A DNA stretch of 64,000 nucleotides. Source: Pseudomonadota bacterium. GTDB taxonomy: Bacteria; Pseudomonadota; Gammaproteobacteria; Steroidobacterales; Steroidobacteraceae. Below the pieces are notes generated by a model, which saw only the letters and a list, made by a program, of their open reading frames with translations, did no database searches and was not told the DNA's origin. The DNA lies in NCBI GenBank assembly GCA_025351005.1, contig JANXWS010000062.1, positions 25,550-89,549 of the forward strand, read 5' to 3'. Position numbers and translations under genes: made by a program. Position 1 is the first letter of the stretch; the number at the start of each line of letters is the position of its first letter. Positions 8,458 to 17,134 of the stretch are shown here, one piece after another.

Positions 8458-9350
8458 CGGCGGCCGGACCCGCCCTGCGCGGCACGATCGCGCTCGAGGA
8501 CGCCCTGGTGGTCGCGCAAGCCGCCTGGCCCGGACGCCAGTACGTGCTGCACCTGCAGGCGCCCGGCTGCGCAGCGCGGGCGGAGGCCGGCCAGTTCGCG
8601 CACTTGAGCTGCGCCGCGGACCTGCCGATGCGCCGGCCCCTGTCGATCCAGCGCGCGGACCCCTCGTCGGGCACGATCGAGATCCTATACAAGGTCGTCG
8701 GCGCCGGCCTCGAGCGCCTCGCCGCGGCCCGCCCGGGTGAGCGGCTGTCGTGCCTGGGTCCGATCGGCCGCGGCTTTGTGCCGGACCCGGCCCGGCCGCG
8801 GGCGCTCCTGATCGGCGGCGGCGTCGGCATGCCGCCGGTCCTGTTCCTGGCGGAGACGCTGCACGCGCGGGCCGCGCAGGGCTTCCGGCCGCTCGCGCTC
8901 TTCGGCTCCGAGATCCCGTTCCCGTTTCGCGAGCGGCCCTCGACGCTGCTCGTGCCGGGCATGCCGGACGGCACGATCGCGGCCCACCCGCTGCTCGAGG
9001 GCTGGGGGGTCGCCTCGCGGCTCGCGAGCGGCGCAGGCTTCGCCGGCTGCTTCCACGGTCATGTCACCGAGCTCGCGCGGGAGTGGCTGCGCATGCAGGC
9101 GCCGGCTGCGCTTGCCGAGGTTGCGGTCTATGCCTGCGGGCCGACGCCGATGCTCGCCGCCTGCGCGCGCCTCGCGCGCGAGTTCCGCGTACCCTGCCAG
9201 GTGTCGCTGGAAGAGTTCATGGCCTGCGCGGTCGGCGGCTGCGCGGGCTGCACGGTCGAGGTCGCGACCCCGGCCGGCCCCGCGATGAAGCGCGTCTGCG
9301 TCGACGGCCCGGTTTTCGACGCCATCGCCGTGTTCCCGCCCGCCGCCTGA
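8454..9350 (+). CDS. PyrK-like dihydroorotate dehydrogenase electron transfer subunit
   Basis: 298 residues, ferredoxin-reductase type. An FAD domain (RRPLSIQ, about residue 61) is followed by an NAD(P)-binding half with LIGGGVGMPPVLF and YACGPTPMLAACA. It ends with a 2Fe-2S cluster of C258, C263, C266 and C282, the spacing of PyrK. In class 1B dihydroorotate dehydrogenases PyrK passes electrons to NAD through FAD and the iron-sulfur centre. Linkage to pyrB supports a pyrimidine role, but no pyrD is in view and PyrK is best known from Gram-positives. An alternative is a related flavin oxidoreductase with another partner. Starts within the pyrB stop (ATGA). Confidence 0.8.
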   Translation: MTAAGPALRGTIALEDALVVAQAAWPGRQYVLHLQAPGCAARAEAGQFAHLSCAADLPMRRPLSIQRADPSSGTIEILYKVVGAGLERLAAARPGERLSCLGPIGRGFVPDPARPRALLIGGGVGMPPVLFLAETLHARAAQGFRPLALFGSEIPFPFRERPSTLLVPGMPDGTIAAHPLLEGWGVASRLASGAGFAGCFHGHVTELAREWLRMQAPAALAEVAVYACGPTPMLAACARLAREFRVPCQVSLEEFMACAVGGCAGCTVEVATPAGPAMKRVCVDGPVFDAIAVFPPAA

Positions 9351-9370
9351 ACGACGCGAGGTCGCCGCCC

Positions 9371-10033
9371 ATGCACATTGAGCTCAGCCGCGTCGAGGCC
9401 CGCATCCTCGGCGCCCTGATCGAAAAGGAAATCACGACGCCGGACCAGTACCCGCTGTCGCTGAACGCCCTGACCAACGCCTGCAACCAGAAGACCAACC
9501 GCGACCCGGTGCTGGAACTCGACGAGCGCGCGGTGCAGGAGTCGCTGGATGCACTCTCCAAGCGCCACCTGGTCATGGAGCGCAGCGGCTTCGGCAGCCG
9601 CGTCGTGAAGTACCGCCACCGGCTGTGCAACGGCGACCACAACCCGCTGCAGTTCTCGCCCCAGGAGACGGCGATCGTCTGCGAGCTGCTGCTGCGCGGG
9701 CCGCAGACGCCGGGCGAGCTGCGCATGCGCGCCCAGCGACTGGCGCCCTTCACCGAGCTCGCCGACGTCGAGACGACGCTCGAGCTGCTGGCGACCCGGG
9801 CCGACGGGCCGTTCGTGCTGAAGCTGACGCGCCAGCCGGGCGCGCGCGAGTCCCGTTACGCACAGCTGTTCACCGGGCCGCCGGAACCGGCCGCGCCCGC
9901 CGCAGCGCACGCGGCGAGCGGCCCGGCGCCCGCCGCAGCCGGGCTCGCGGAGCGCGTGCAGGCTCTCGAGCACAAGGTGGCGGCGCTCAGCGCCGCGGTG
10001 GAGGAGCTGCAGACGGCCCTCAGCCGAAGTTGA
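9371..10033 (+). CDS. yceH: YceH family protein (DUF480)
   Basis: 220 residues. Two winged-helix domains typical of YceH/DUF480: ELSRVEARILGALIEKEITT, PDQYPLSLNALTNACNQKTN, then a second around LRGPQTPGELRMRA. An Ala/Pro-rich linker leads to a C-terminal coiled coil (RVQALEHKVAALSAAVEELQ). Molecular role unknown. The last 14 bases overlap the 3' end of the opposite-strand pilU-like gene. Confidence 0.93.
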   Translation: MHIELSRVEARILGALIEKEITTPDQYPLSLNALTNACNQKTNRDPVLELDERAVQESLDALSKRHLVMERSGFGSRVVKYRHRLCNGDHNPLQFSPQETAIVCELLLRGPQTPGELRMRAQRLAPFTELADVETTLELLATRADGPFVLKLTRQPGARESRYAQLFTGPPEPAAPAAAHAASGPAPAAAGLAERVQALEHKVAALSAAVEELQTALSRS

Positions 10034-11153
10034 TGCGCGCCTCGAGGTTGCTGCGCGAGTCGGCGTTGCTGAGCGCCTCTTCGAGCTCGATTCGGCCCAG
10101 CTTGACGAGCGCGTAGAGCGCGGTGTCGAAGTTCTGCATGCCGCGCTCGCTCGTGTTGCGCAGTGCCTCCTTGACCCCGATCACGTCGCCTTTCTTGATC
10201 AGTTCCTGCATGTGCGGTGTGTTCAGCAGCACCTCGACCGCCGCGACGCGCCGGTTCTCCTTGGAGCGCACCAGCCGCTGCGACAGCACCGCACGCAGGT
10301 ACTGCGACAGGTCGAGGAATATCTGCGCGTGCTGGTCGCGCGGGAACATGTTGATGACGCGGTCGAGCGTCTCGGCGGCGTTGTTGGCGTGCAGCGTCGC
10401 GATGCAGAGATGACCGGTGCCGGCGAGCGCGATCGCCGCTTCCATCGTCTCGCGGTCGCGGATCTCGCCGATCAGGATCACGTCCGGCGCCGCCCGCATG
10501 GCGCTTCGCAGCGCGCGGTGGAAGGACTTGGTGTCGAGACCGACCTCGCGCTGGTTGACGATCGACTTCTTGTTGGTGTGCAGGTACTCGATCGGGTCCT
10601 CGATCGTCAGGATGTGGTCCGAGGAGTTCTCGTTGCGGAAGTTGATCATCGCGGCGAGCGTGGTCGACTTGCCGGCGCCGGCCGCGCCGACCATCAGCAC
10701 CAGCCCGCGCTTCAGGGACATCAGTTCCTTCAGCACCTCCGGCAGCCCGAGCTGCTCGAGCCTCGGCATGTCGGCCGTGATGTAACGCAGCACGATCGCC
10801 GGGTAGCCGCGCTGGTAGAAGACGTTGACGCGGAAGCGGCCGAGGCCGGGCTCCGAGATCGCGAAGTCGATCTCCAGCTCTTCCTCGTAGTAGTCAATCT
10901 GGTCCGCGTTCATCAGGCCGTAGGCGGCCTGCTTGACCATCTCCGGCGACAGGATCTGCTTGTTGACGGGGAAGATCTGCCCTTCGATCTTGATCTTGAC
11001 GGGCGCGTACGACGTGAAGAAGAGGTCGGAGGCCTTCTTCTCCACCATCAGCTTGAACAGCGGTCGCGTGTGGAGCCGCGGCGCTCCGCTCTCGACCGCA
11101 ATCTCCGCCTGCTCGAGGTCCACGGGATCAGTAGCCTTTGCCTTCGGACTCAT
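10020..11153 (-). CDS. Second PilU-type pilus retraction ATPase
   Basis: 377 residues, PilT/PilU family hexameric ATPase of the type IV pilus. It carries Walker A GAAGAGKST, the Asp-box region DHILTIEDPIEYLH, Walker B VILIGEIRDRETMEAA and the His-box TLHANNAAETLDR. It is closer to PilU than to PilT in length and C-terminus (ALSNADSRSNLEARINFG). The 26-base overlap with the upstream pilU indicates cotranscription. A divergent paralogue of the neighbouring pilU; whether it drives retraction or is regulatory is not visible. Confidence 0.88.
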   Translation of the reverse strand: MSPKAKATDPVDLEQAEIAVESGAPRLHTRPLFKLMVEKKASDLFFTSYAPVKIKIEGQIFPVNKQILSPEMVKQAAYGLMNADQIDYYEEELEIDFAISEPGLGRFRVNVFYQRGYPAIVLRYITADMPRLEQLGLPEVLKELMSLKRGLVLMVGAAGAGKSTTLAAMINFRNENSSDHILTIEDPIEYLHTNKKSIVNQREVGLDTKSFHRALRSAMRAAPDVILIGEIRDRETMEAAIALAGTGHLCIATLHANNAAETLDRVINMFPRDQHAQIFLDLSQYLRAVLSQRLVRSKENRRVAAVEVLLNTPHMQELIKKGDVIGVKEALRNTSERGMQNFDTALYALVKLGRIELEEALSNADSRSNLEARINFG

Positions 11154-12285
11154 CGACGATCCTCAGCGTGGTGGCCTGTTCGTGGTTCTTGCTGTCCTCG
11201 CGTTTGCTCTCGAGCTTGATCCTGAGCCTGAGTTCATTCTTCGAGTCGGCGTTGCGCAGCGCCTCCTCGTAGCTGATCAGCTCCGCCTCGTACAGATCAT
11301 ACAGAGCCTGGTCGAAGGTCCTCATGCCGATCCGCGTCGAGCGGGCCATGACGTCCTTGATGCCGGCCACGTCGCCCTTGAAGATCAGGTCGGCGATCAG
11401 CGGCGAATGCAGCATGATCTCCATCGCGGCGATCCGGCCGGCGCCGCTGGCGCGCGGTATCAGCCGCTGCGAGATCAGCCCGCGGATATTCAGCGACAGA
11501 TCCATCAGTAGCTGCTCGCGGCGCTCCTGCGGGAAGAAGTTGATGACGCGATCGAGCGCCTGGTTGGCGTTGTTGGCGTGCAGCGTCGCGAGCACGAGGT
11601 GGCCGGTCTCGGAGAACTGGATGCCGTATTCCATCGTGTCCTTGTCGCGGATCTCGCCGATCAGGATCACGTCGGGCGCCTGCCGCAGCGTGTTCTTGAG
11701 CGCCGCGTGCCAGCTTTCCGTGTCGACGCCGACCTCGCGTTGGGTGATCACGCAGCCACGGTGCGGGTGCACGAACTCGACCGGGTCCTCGATCGTGACG
11801 ATGTGGCCGCGCGTCTTCTCGTTGCGGTAGTCGAGCATCGCCGCCAGCGTCGTCGACTTGCCGGAGCCGGTGCCGCCGACGATGATCACGAGCCCGCGCT
11901 TGGTCAGCACCACGTCCTTCAGCGTCGGCGGCAGCTCGAGCTCGTCGATCGTCGGTATCTTGGCGGTGATGGTGCGGATCACGCAGCCGGTATGGCCCTG
12001 CTGGATGAAGGCGCTGGCGCGGAAGCGGCCGATGCCGGGCGGCGCGATCGCGAACTGGCATTCCTTGGTGGCGTCGAAGTCGCGCGACTGCTTGTCGTTC
12101 ATGATCGCGCGCGTCAGCGTCGAGCTCTGCTCCGGCGTCAGGCCGACCTCCGATTGCGGGCGGATCTCGCCGTCGATCTTGATCGCCGGCGGGAAGCCCG
12201 ACGTGATGAACAGGTCCGAGCCCTTGCGCTCGACCATGCGTCGGAGCAGGTCCTGCATCAGCTTGATTGCTTGGTCGCGGTCCAT
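11128..12285 (-). CDS. pilU: PilU, PilT-dependent retraction ATPase
   Basis: 385 residues. Walker A GGTGSGKST, Asp box HIVTIEDPVEFVH, Walker B VILIGEIRDKDTME and His box TLHANNANQALDRVINFFP, with the C-terminal NADSKNELRLRIKL typical of PilU. PilU is an accessory retraction motor that needs PilT. A polar tail of about 30 residues follows the core. It lies 38 bases after pilT and overlaps the next gene by 26 bases. Confidence 0.9.
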   Translation of the reverse strand: MDRDQAIKLMQDLLRRMVERKGSDLFITSGFPPAIKIDGEIRPQSEVGLTPEQSSTLTRAIMNDKQSRDFDATKECQFAIAPPGIGRFRASAFIQQGHTGCVIRTITAKIPTIDELELPPTLKDVVLTKRGLVIIVGGTGSGKSTTLAAMLDYRNEKTRGHIVTIEDPVEFVHPHRGCVITQREVGVDTESWHAALKNTLRQAPDVILIGEIRDKDTMEYGIQFSETGHLVLATLHANNANQALDRVINFFPQERREQLLMDLSLNIRGLISQRLIPRASGAGRIAAMEIMLHSPLIADLIFKGDVAGIKDVMARSTRIGMRTFDQALYDLYEAELISYEEALRNADSKNELRLRIKLESKREDSKNHEQATTLRIVDESEGKGY

Positions 12286-12323
12286 CGGTGTGTCTCAGCG
12301 GGCGCGGCGCTGCCGGGCCGGCA

Positions 12324-13364
12324 TTAGAACGTGTCCTTATTCTGCGCCTTGTAGCGCGCCTCGTCCTTGCTGACCTGGCCCTTGGTCACCATCTCCTGCA
12401 GGCACTGGTCGAGCGTCTGCATGCCGACCGCCTGGCCGGTCTGGATCGAGGAGTACATCTGCGCGATCTTGCCCTCGCGGATCAGGTTGCGGATCGCCGG
12501 CGTGCCGATCATGATCTCGTGCGCCGCGATGCGGCCGCCGCCGTTCTTCTTCAGCAGCGCCTGCGAGATCACCGCCCGCAGGCTCTCCGACAGCATCGAG
12601 CGCACCATTTCCTTCTCGGCGGCCGGGAACACGTCGACGACGCGGTCGATGGTCTTGGCGGCGGAGCTCGTGTGCAGCGTGCCGAACACCAGGTGGCCGG
12701 TCTCGGCCGCCGTCAGCGCCAGGCGGATCGTCTCCAGGTCGCGCATCTCGCCGACCAGGATGATGTCCGGATCCTCGCGCAGCGCCGAGCGCAGCGCCTC
12801 GGCAAAGCCGAGCGTGTCGCGGTGCACCTCGCGCTGGTTGATCAGGCAGCGCTTGCTCTCGTGCACGAATTCGATCGGGTCCTCGATCGTCAGGATGTGG
12901 TCCGGCCGGTTGTCGTTGCAGTGGTTGACCATGGCGGCGAGCGTGGTCGACTTGCCGGAGCCCGTCGCGCCCGTCACGAGCACGAGGCCGCGGGGCAGCA
13001 TGCACAGGTCCTTGAAGACCTTCGGCGCATTCAGGTCCTCGAGCGACAGCACCAGCGACGGGATGTTGCGGAACACGGCGCCGGCGCCGCGGTTCTGGTT
13101 GAAGGCGTTGACCCGGAAGCGCGCCAGCTTCGGGATCTCGAATGAAAAGTCGGTCTCGAAGAACTCCTCGTAGGCCTTGCGCTGCTTGTCATTCATGATG
13201 TCGTACACCATGCTGTGCACTTCCTTGTGCGACAGCGGCGGCATGTTGATCCGCTTGACGTCACCGTCGACGCGAATCATCGGCGGCATGCCCGACGACA
13301 GGTGCAGGTCCGACGCAGTGTTCTTGACCGCGAACGCAAGTAGCTGAGCGATGTCGACGGCCAT
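12324..13364 (-). CDS. pilT: PilT, type IV pilus retraction ATPase
   Basis: 346 residues, the size of PilT. N-terminal PAS-like domain (ASDLHLSSGMPPMIRVDGD), Walker A GATGSGKST, Asp box HILTIEDPIEFVHE, Walker B IILVGEMRDLETIRLALTAAETGH, and the C-terminal AIRNLIREGK and GMQTLDQCLQ helices characteristic of PilT. It depolymerises pilin at the inner-membrane base for twitching and DNA uptake. A GGGAG site precedes the ATG. First gene of the pilT-pilU-pilU2 unit, divergent from yggS. Confidence 0.95.
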   Translation of the reverse strand: MAVDIAQLLAFAVKNTASDLHLSSGMPPMIRVDGDVKRINMPPLSHKEVHSMVYDIMNDKQRKAYEEFFETDFSFEIPKLARFRVNAFNQNRGAGAVFRNIPSLVLSLEDLNAPKVFKDLCMLPRGLVLVTGATGSGKSTTLAAMVNHCNDNRPDHILTIEDPIEFVHESKRCLINQREVHRDTLGFAEALRSALREDPDIILVGEMRDLETIRLALTAAETGHLVFGTLHTSSAAKTIDRVVDVFPAAEKEMVRSMLSESLRAVISQALLKKNGGGRIAAHEIMIGTPAIRNLIREGKIAQMYSSIQTGQAVGMQTLDQCLQEMVTKGQVSKDEARYKAQNKDTF

Positions 13365-13405
13365 TAGAGCTCCCGGTGCCGCAGCCGCCGGACAGGTAGG
13401 CTCCG

Positions 13406-13411
13406 AGTATA
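13406..13411 (-). promoter_or_regulatory. Candidate -10 (TATACT) for pilT
   Basis: On the minus strand TATACT lies about 42 bases before the pilT ATG, giving a leader of about 35 bases that contains the GGGAG ribosome site. The -35 is weak. On the plus strand the same bases read TATAGC at a plausible distance before yggS, so the divergent promoters may overlap. Confidence 0.35.
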
Positions 13412-13433
13412 GCCAAGGGTGTCGGCACCTAAT

Positions 13434-14147
13434 ATGTTAACCGGTCCTCAGTTTTTGACCGCCAACATCGCCGCGGTGCGAAAACGCATCGCAGTCGCCG
13501 CCGAGCGCGCCGGCCGAGACCCCGACAGCGTCACGCTGGTGGCCGTGACCAAGGGCCAGCCGGCCGAAGTGGCCGCCGCGGCGCGGTCTGCGGGCCTGGC
13601 CGACCTGGCCGAAAACTACCTGCAGGAGGCCCTGCCGAAGCTGGCCGCTGTGCCCCGCCAGGGCCTCACCTGGCACTTCATCGGCCAGTTGCAGGCCAAC
13701 AAGACTCGGCCAGTCGCCGAGCAGTTCGACTGGGTGCACACGGTCGACCGCCTGCGCGTTGCCGAGCGGCTGTCGGCGCAGCGCCCGTTCCACGGCCCGC
13801 GTCTCAACATCTGCCTGCAGGTCAAGCTCGAGGACGAGGCCGCCCGCGGCGGCGTCGCGGCCGAGAGGCTGCCGGCGCTGGCGCACTCGGTCGCTGCCCT
13901 GCCCCGGCTCGCGCTTCGCGGGCTGATGTGCGTGCCGCCGCCGGACGAGGATGCCGCCGTGCAGCGCGGCTACTTCCGGCGGGTCGGCGCGCTCGCCGCC
14001 CGGCTACGCGACGGCGGGCTGCCGCTCGACGTGCTGTCGATGGGAATGAGTGACGATCTCGAAGCGGCGATCCTCGAAGGAGCGACCCACGTGCGCATCG
14101 GTACTGCGCTGTTCGGTCCCCGGCTGGCGCATGCACCGGGCCCCTGA
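13434..14147 (+). CDS. yggS: YggS family pyridoxal phosphate homeostasis protein
   Basis: 237 residues. Single-domain PLP-binding TIM barrel with NIAAVRKRIAVAAERAGRDP, VAVTKGQP (the PLP lysine), ENYLQEA, WHFIGQLQANK and SMGMSDDLEAAILEGATHVR. YggS/PLPBP buffers free pyridoxal phosphate. ATG 13434 is preferred; GTG 13419 lies in the same frame but has no ribosome site. yggS-proC-yggT-yggU is a conserved order, often beside pilT as here. Confidence 0.93.
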   Translation: MLTGPQFLTANIAAVRKRIAVAAERAGRDPDSVTLVAVTKGQPAEVAAAARSAGLADLAENYLQEALPKLAAVPRQGLTWHFIGQLQANKTRPVAEQFDWVHTVDRLRVAERLSAQRPFHGPRLNICLQVKLEDEAARGGVAAERLPALAHSVAALPRLALRGLMCVPPPDEDAAVQRGYFRRVGALAARLRDGGLPLDVLSMGMSDDLEAAILEGATHVRIGTALFGPRLAHAPGP

Positions 14148-14979
14148 CGGCTGGCCCCCGATCGCGGTCATCGGCGGCGGCCAGATGGGCCGCGCGCTGG
14201 TCGGCGGCTGGATCGCCCAGGGCGCGCCGCCACGCTCGATCGCGGTCGCCGATCCCGCGGCCGAGCAGCGCGCCTGGCTCGCGGCAGCGTTCCCGGGCAT
14301 CGCGCTGCATGCCGACAACGCGGCCGCGGCCGCCGGCGCCTCGGTCTGGCTGCTGGCGGTCAAGCCGCAGCAGCTCGGGCACGTCGCGCGTGCGCTCTCG
14401 CCGCTCGCGACGGCTGCGCGGCCGCTGGTGCTCTCGATCGCCGCCGGCATCAGCATTGCCGACATCGGCCGCTGGCTGGGACCCTCGGTGCAGGTCGTGC
14501 GCGCGATCCCGAACCGCCCGGCGCTGGTCGGCGCCGGCGCCACTGCGCTCTATGCCGGTGAACGCGTGTCAGCCGCGGCGCGTAACCAGGCGGCCCGGCT
14601 GCTCGAGGCAGTCGGCAGCGTCGTCTGGGTCAAGTCCGAAGACGACCTGCACGCGGCGACCGCCCTCTCCGGCAGCGGCCCGGCCTATTTCCTGCTGTTG
14701 ATCGAGCTGCTCGAGGCGGCCGCGACCGCCGAGGGCCTGGATCCCGAGGTCGCGCGGCGCCTCGCGCTCGACACCGCGGCCGGCGCCGCGATCCTGGCGC
14801 AGCGTTCGGGCGACGACCCGGCGACGCTGCGCAGGCAGGTCGCGTCGGCGGGCGGCACGACCGCCGCGGCGCTCGCCGTGTTCGAGGCGGCGGGCCTCCG
14901 TGATATCGTCGGCCGCGCCGTCAGGGCCGCGAGCCTTCGTTCCCGCGAAATCGCCGAGGAATGCGGCCGCGACACCTGA
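14131..14979 (+). CDS. proC: Pyrroline-5-carboxylate reductase
   Basis: 282 residues. Reduces pyrroline-5-carboxylate to proline with NAD(P)H. Rossmann motif IAVIGGGQMGRALVGG near the start, WLLAVKPQQ, and the C-terminal signature SGSGPAYFLLLIELLEAAA followed by ASAGGTTAAALAVFE. ATG 14131 lies 17 bases before the yggS stop, giving overlapping genes. A 27-codon upstream extension within yggS is judged not to be coding. Confidence 0.95.
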   Translation: MHRAPDGWPPIAVIGGGQMGRALVGGWIAQGAPPRSIAVADPAAEQRAWLAAAFPGIALHADNAAAAAGASVWLLAVKPQQLGHVARALSPLATAARPLVLSIAAGISIADIGRWLGPSVQVVRAIPNRPALVGAGATALYAGERVSAAARNQAARLLEAVGSVVWVKSEDDLHAATALSGSGPAYFLLLIELLEAAATAEGLDPEVARRLALDTAAGAAILAQRSGDDPATLRRQVASAGGTTAAALAVFEAAGLRDIVGRAVRAASLRSREIAEECGRDT

Positions 14980-15002
14980 CACCGGGCGGGCGGAGCCGCA
15001 GC

Positions 15003-15563
15003 ATGCGTGAGCTGATCTTCATCGTCGAGTCGCTGCTGGCGCTGGTCATCGGGGCGTTCCTGCTGCGCTTGCTGCTGCAGCTGCTGCGCACCGACTTCAG
15101 GAACCCGTTCGTTCAGGCGATCGTGCGCGTGACGAATCCGGTGGTGCTGCCGCTGCGGCGCGTGCTGCCGCCGATTGGCCGGCTCGATACGGCCTCGCTG
15201 GTCGCCGTGCTGGCCGCGGAGATGCTGCGTTCGACGCTGTTGCTGGCACTCGGCGGCGCCGGCGCGCCGTCGCTCGTGCCGCTCGCGCTGCTCGCGGTCG
15301 TCGATCTCCTCGACACCGCGCTCGTGGTGCTGCTGGTCGCGATACTGCTGTACGTCGTGCTCAGCTGGGTGGCGCCAGACGGCCACAACCCGGCCGGCCG
15401 CCTGCTTGGCGAGCTCACGACGCCGCTGCTCCGGCCGTTCCGCCGTGCGCTGCCGACCTTCGGCGGCATCGACCTCTCGCCGCTCGCCGCGCTGCTGGTG
15501 CTCGCGGTGCTGCGGATGGTGCTGAACGGCCGCATCGCCCCGTGGCTGATGTCGCTCGGCTGA
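15003..15563 (+). CDS. yggT: YggT family membrane protein
   Basis: 186 residues with a duplicated YggT unit. Hydrophobic segments lie near residues 5-27, 70-105, 110-125 and 155-175. The hallmark NPFVQAIVRVTNPVVLPLRRVLPPIG in the first half is echoed by LTTPLLRPFRRALPTFGGID in the second. Family members are implicated in membrane organisation or osmotic tolerance. ATG 15003 follows a GGAG site; upstream codons overlap proC. Confidence 0.9.
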   Translation: MRELIFIVESLLALVIGAFLLRLLLQLLRTDFRNPFVQAIVRVTNPVVLPLRRVLPPIGRLDTASLVAVLAAEMLRSTLLLALGGAGAPSLVPLALLAVVDLLDTALVVLLVAILLYVVLSWVAPDGHNPAGRLLGELTTPLLRPFRRALPTFGGIDLSPLAALLVLAVLRMVLNGRIAPWLMSLG

Positions 15564-15868
15564 GCGCCGGCTGGCACCGCTGGGACGGCGCCGATCTGGT
15601 GCTCGCCGTCCACGTCCAGCCGCGCGCCGCCCGCGACGAGCTGAAGCCCGAGGCCGCGCGGCTCCGGGTGCGCATCACCGCGCCACCCGTCGACGGCGCC
15701 GCCAACCGGCACCTGCTTGCGTTCCTGGCGCACGAGTTCGGCGTCGCGCCATCGCGCGCCATGCTCGTGCGCGGCGGCGGCGGGCGCTCGAAGCTGGTGC
15801 GCATCACTTCGCCGTCAGCGGTGCCGGCGGCGCTCGCCCCGCACCTGGAGCTGCCGCGGCCGAGCTGA
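15542..15868 (+). CDS. yggU: YggU family protein (DUF167)
   Basis: 108 residues. DUF167 fold with VHVQPRAARDEL, LRVRITAPPVDGAANRHLLAFLA and a basic GGGGRSKLVRI strand. Function unknown; small nucleic-acid-associated-looking protein. GTG start 22 bases inside the end of yggT, so translation is probably coupled. Confidence 0.9.
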   Translation: MADVARLSAGWHRWDGADLVLAVHVQPRAARDELKPEAARLRVRITAPPVDGAANRHLLAFLAHEFGVAPSRAMLVRGGGGRSKLVRITSPSAVPAALAPHLELPRPS

Positions 15869-16068
15869 AACATCGGAAAACGTAGTGGAATTGCGCGATC
15901 GGTGTGTTATTGTCGCGCGCGGTTGAGTCACGGGCCGGGGATTTTGCGCTGGTTTTTGAGTCTCCCGTGTGCCATTGGAGCCCGTCCGCACGCGGCCGAG
16001 TGCGCACCGGGAGGCGACGAATCCACGGAAAAACAACGACCCACATCGGAAACCCACAGGAGAACGCA

Positions 16069-16380
16069 ATGGCGAAAAAGAGCGCGGCCCCCACCAAGTC
16101 TGAAATCCTCGCGCACATCGCGAAGGACACGGAACTGTCGAAGAAGCAGGCTGGAGCCGTCTTCGACTCGCTGCACGGGCTGATCAAGAAGAGCCTGCGC
16201 GGCTCGGGCCTGTTCACGATCCCGGGCCTGCTGAAGCTGAAAGTCGTCAAGAAGCCCGCCACGAAGGCGCGCGAGGGCGTCAACCCGTTCACGGGCATGA
16301 AGATGACGTTCAAGGCGAAGGCGGCCTCGAAGAAGGTGCGCGCCGTTGCCCTGAAGTCGCTGAAGTCGATGGTCAACTGA
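16069..16380 (+). CDS. HU/IHF-like histone family DNA-binding protein
   Basis: 103 residues. N-terminal helices (SEILAHIAKDTELSKKQAGA) and a beta-arm containing GLFTIPGLLKLKVVKK and GVNPFTGMKM, the DNA-minor-groove clasp of HU family proteins. The tail is Lys-rich (KAKAASKKVRAVALKSLKSM). It differs from canonical HU by the basic C-terminus. A strong AGGAG site precedes the ATG, and an intrinsic terminator follows 38 bases after the stop, so it is probably a well-expressed single-gene unit. Confidence 0.93.
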   Translation: MAKKSAAPTKSEILAHIAKDTELSKKQAGAVFDSLHGLIKKSLRGSGLFTIPGLLKLKVVKKPATKAREGVNPFTGMKMTFKAKAASKKVRAVALKSLKSMVN

Positions 16381-16418
16381 GCCCACGCGCGCCGGGCCGC
16401 GGGCCCGGCGCCGAGCCC

Positions 16419-16449
16419 AAAGCCGGGGCCCGTCGTCCCCGGCTTTTTT
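16419..16449 (+). terminator. Intrinsic terminator of the HU-like gene
   Basis: Ten-base stem AAAGCCGGGG / CCCCGGCTTT with an 8-base loop, running into six T residues (16444-16449). It sits 38 bases after the HU-like stop and separates it from the convergent hydrolase gene. Confidence 0.9.
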
Positions 16450-16471
16450 GTGCCCGCGCCGCCTGCCGGAC

Positions 16472-17125
16472 TCAGGTGTCGCCGAGCTGCGACTGAACCG
16501 CGTCCTTGAGCTCGTTGAGCCGGCCGTGGAAGAAGTGCTCGGCGCCAGAGATGATGACGACGGTCGGTGCAGGCACGAGGTGTCGGGTCCACCCGAGGAC
16601 CTGGTGGTGATCGACCAGCTCGTCGCGGTCGCCCTGGATCACGAGCCATGGCGCGAGCGGCGGCGGGTCGCGCGTGAAGTCGAAGCGGCCCACGGGCGGG
16701 GCTATCGTGATCAGCCGTTCGACCGGCCGCAGCGCGGCGACGCGGAAGGCCACGAAGGCACCGAACGAGAACCCGGCGAGCGTCAGGCGCGCGCCGCTCC
16801 AGCGCCCGAGCGCGTAGTCAGCGACCGCGAGCGCGTCCTCCGTCTCGCCGCGGCCGTCGTCGAAGCTGCCGGCGCTCGCGCCGACCCCCCGGAAGTTGAA
16901 GCGCACGGTCGCGAACTGACGCTCCTGCAGCGCCCGCGCGGCCATGTGCACGACCTTGTTCTGCAGCGTGCCGCCGTGGAGCGGATGCGGATGGCAGACG
17001 AGCGCGACGTGCCGGCCGTCGAAAGCCGCCGGTACCTCGACCACGGTCTCGAGCGGGCCGACCGGACCCGCGATCGCGACACGCTCTGGCGCCGGCGGCC
17101 GGAACGGTGGCTGTCCCGCCGCCAC
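16472..17125 (-). CDS. Alpha/beta hydrolase (COG2945 type)
   Basis: 217 residues. Compact alpha/beta hydrolase with ALVCHPHPLHGGTLQNKVVH, FNFRGVGASAG, the nucleophile elbow GFSFGAF, the acidic VIQGDRDELV and the catalytic His in GAEHFFHGRL. Many bacteria carry it as a cytosolic esterase-like protein of unknown substrate. GTG start 9 bases after the FKBP stop, so the two are probably cotranscribed. Confidence 0.88.
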   Translation of the reverse strand: MAAGQPPFRPPAPERVAIAGPVGPLETVVEVPAAFDGRHVALVCHPHPLHGGTLQNKVVHMAARALQERQFATVRFNFRGVGASAGSFDDGRGETEDALAVADYALGRWSGARLTLAGFSFGAFVAFRVAALRPVERLITIAPPVGRFDFTRDPPPLAPWLVIQGDRDELVDHHQVLGWTRHLVPAPTVVIISGAEHFFHGRLNELKDAVQSQLGDT

Positions 17126-17134
17126 CGCGCCCGC

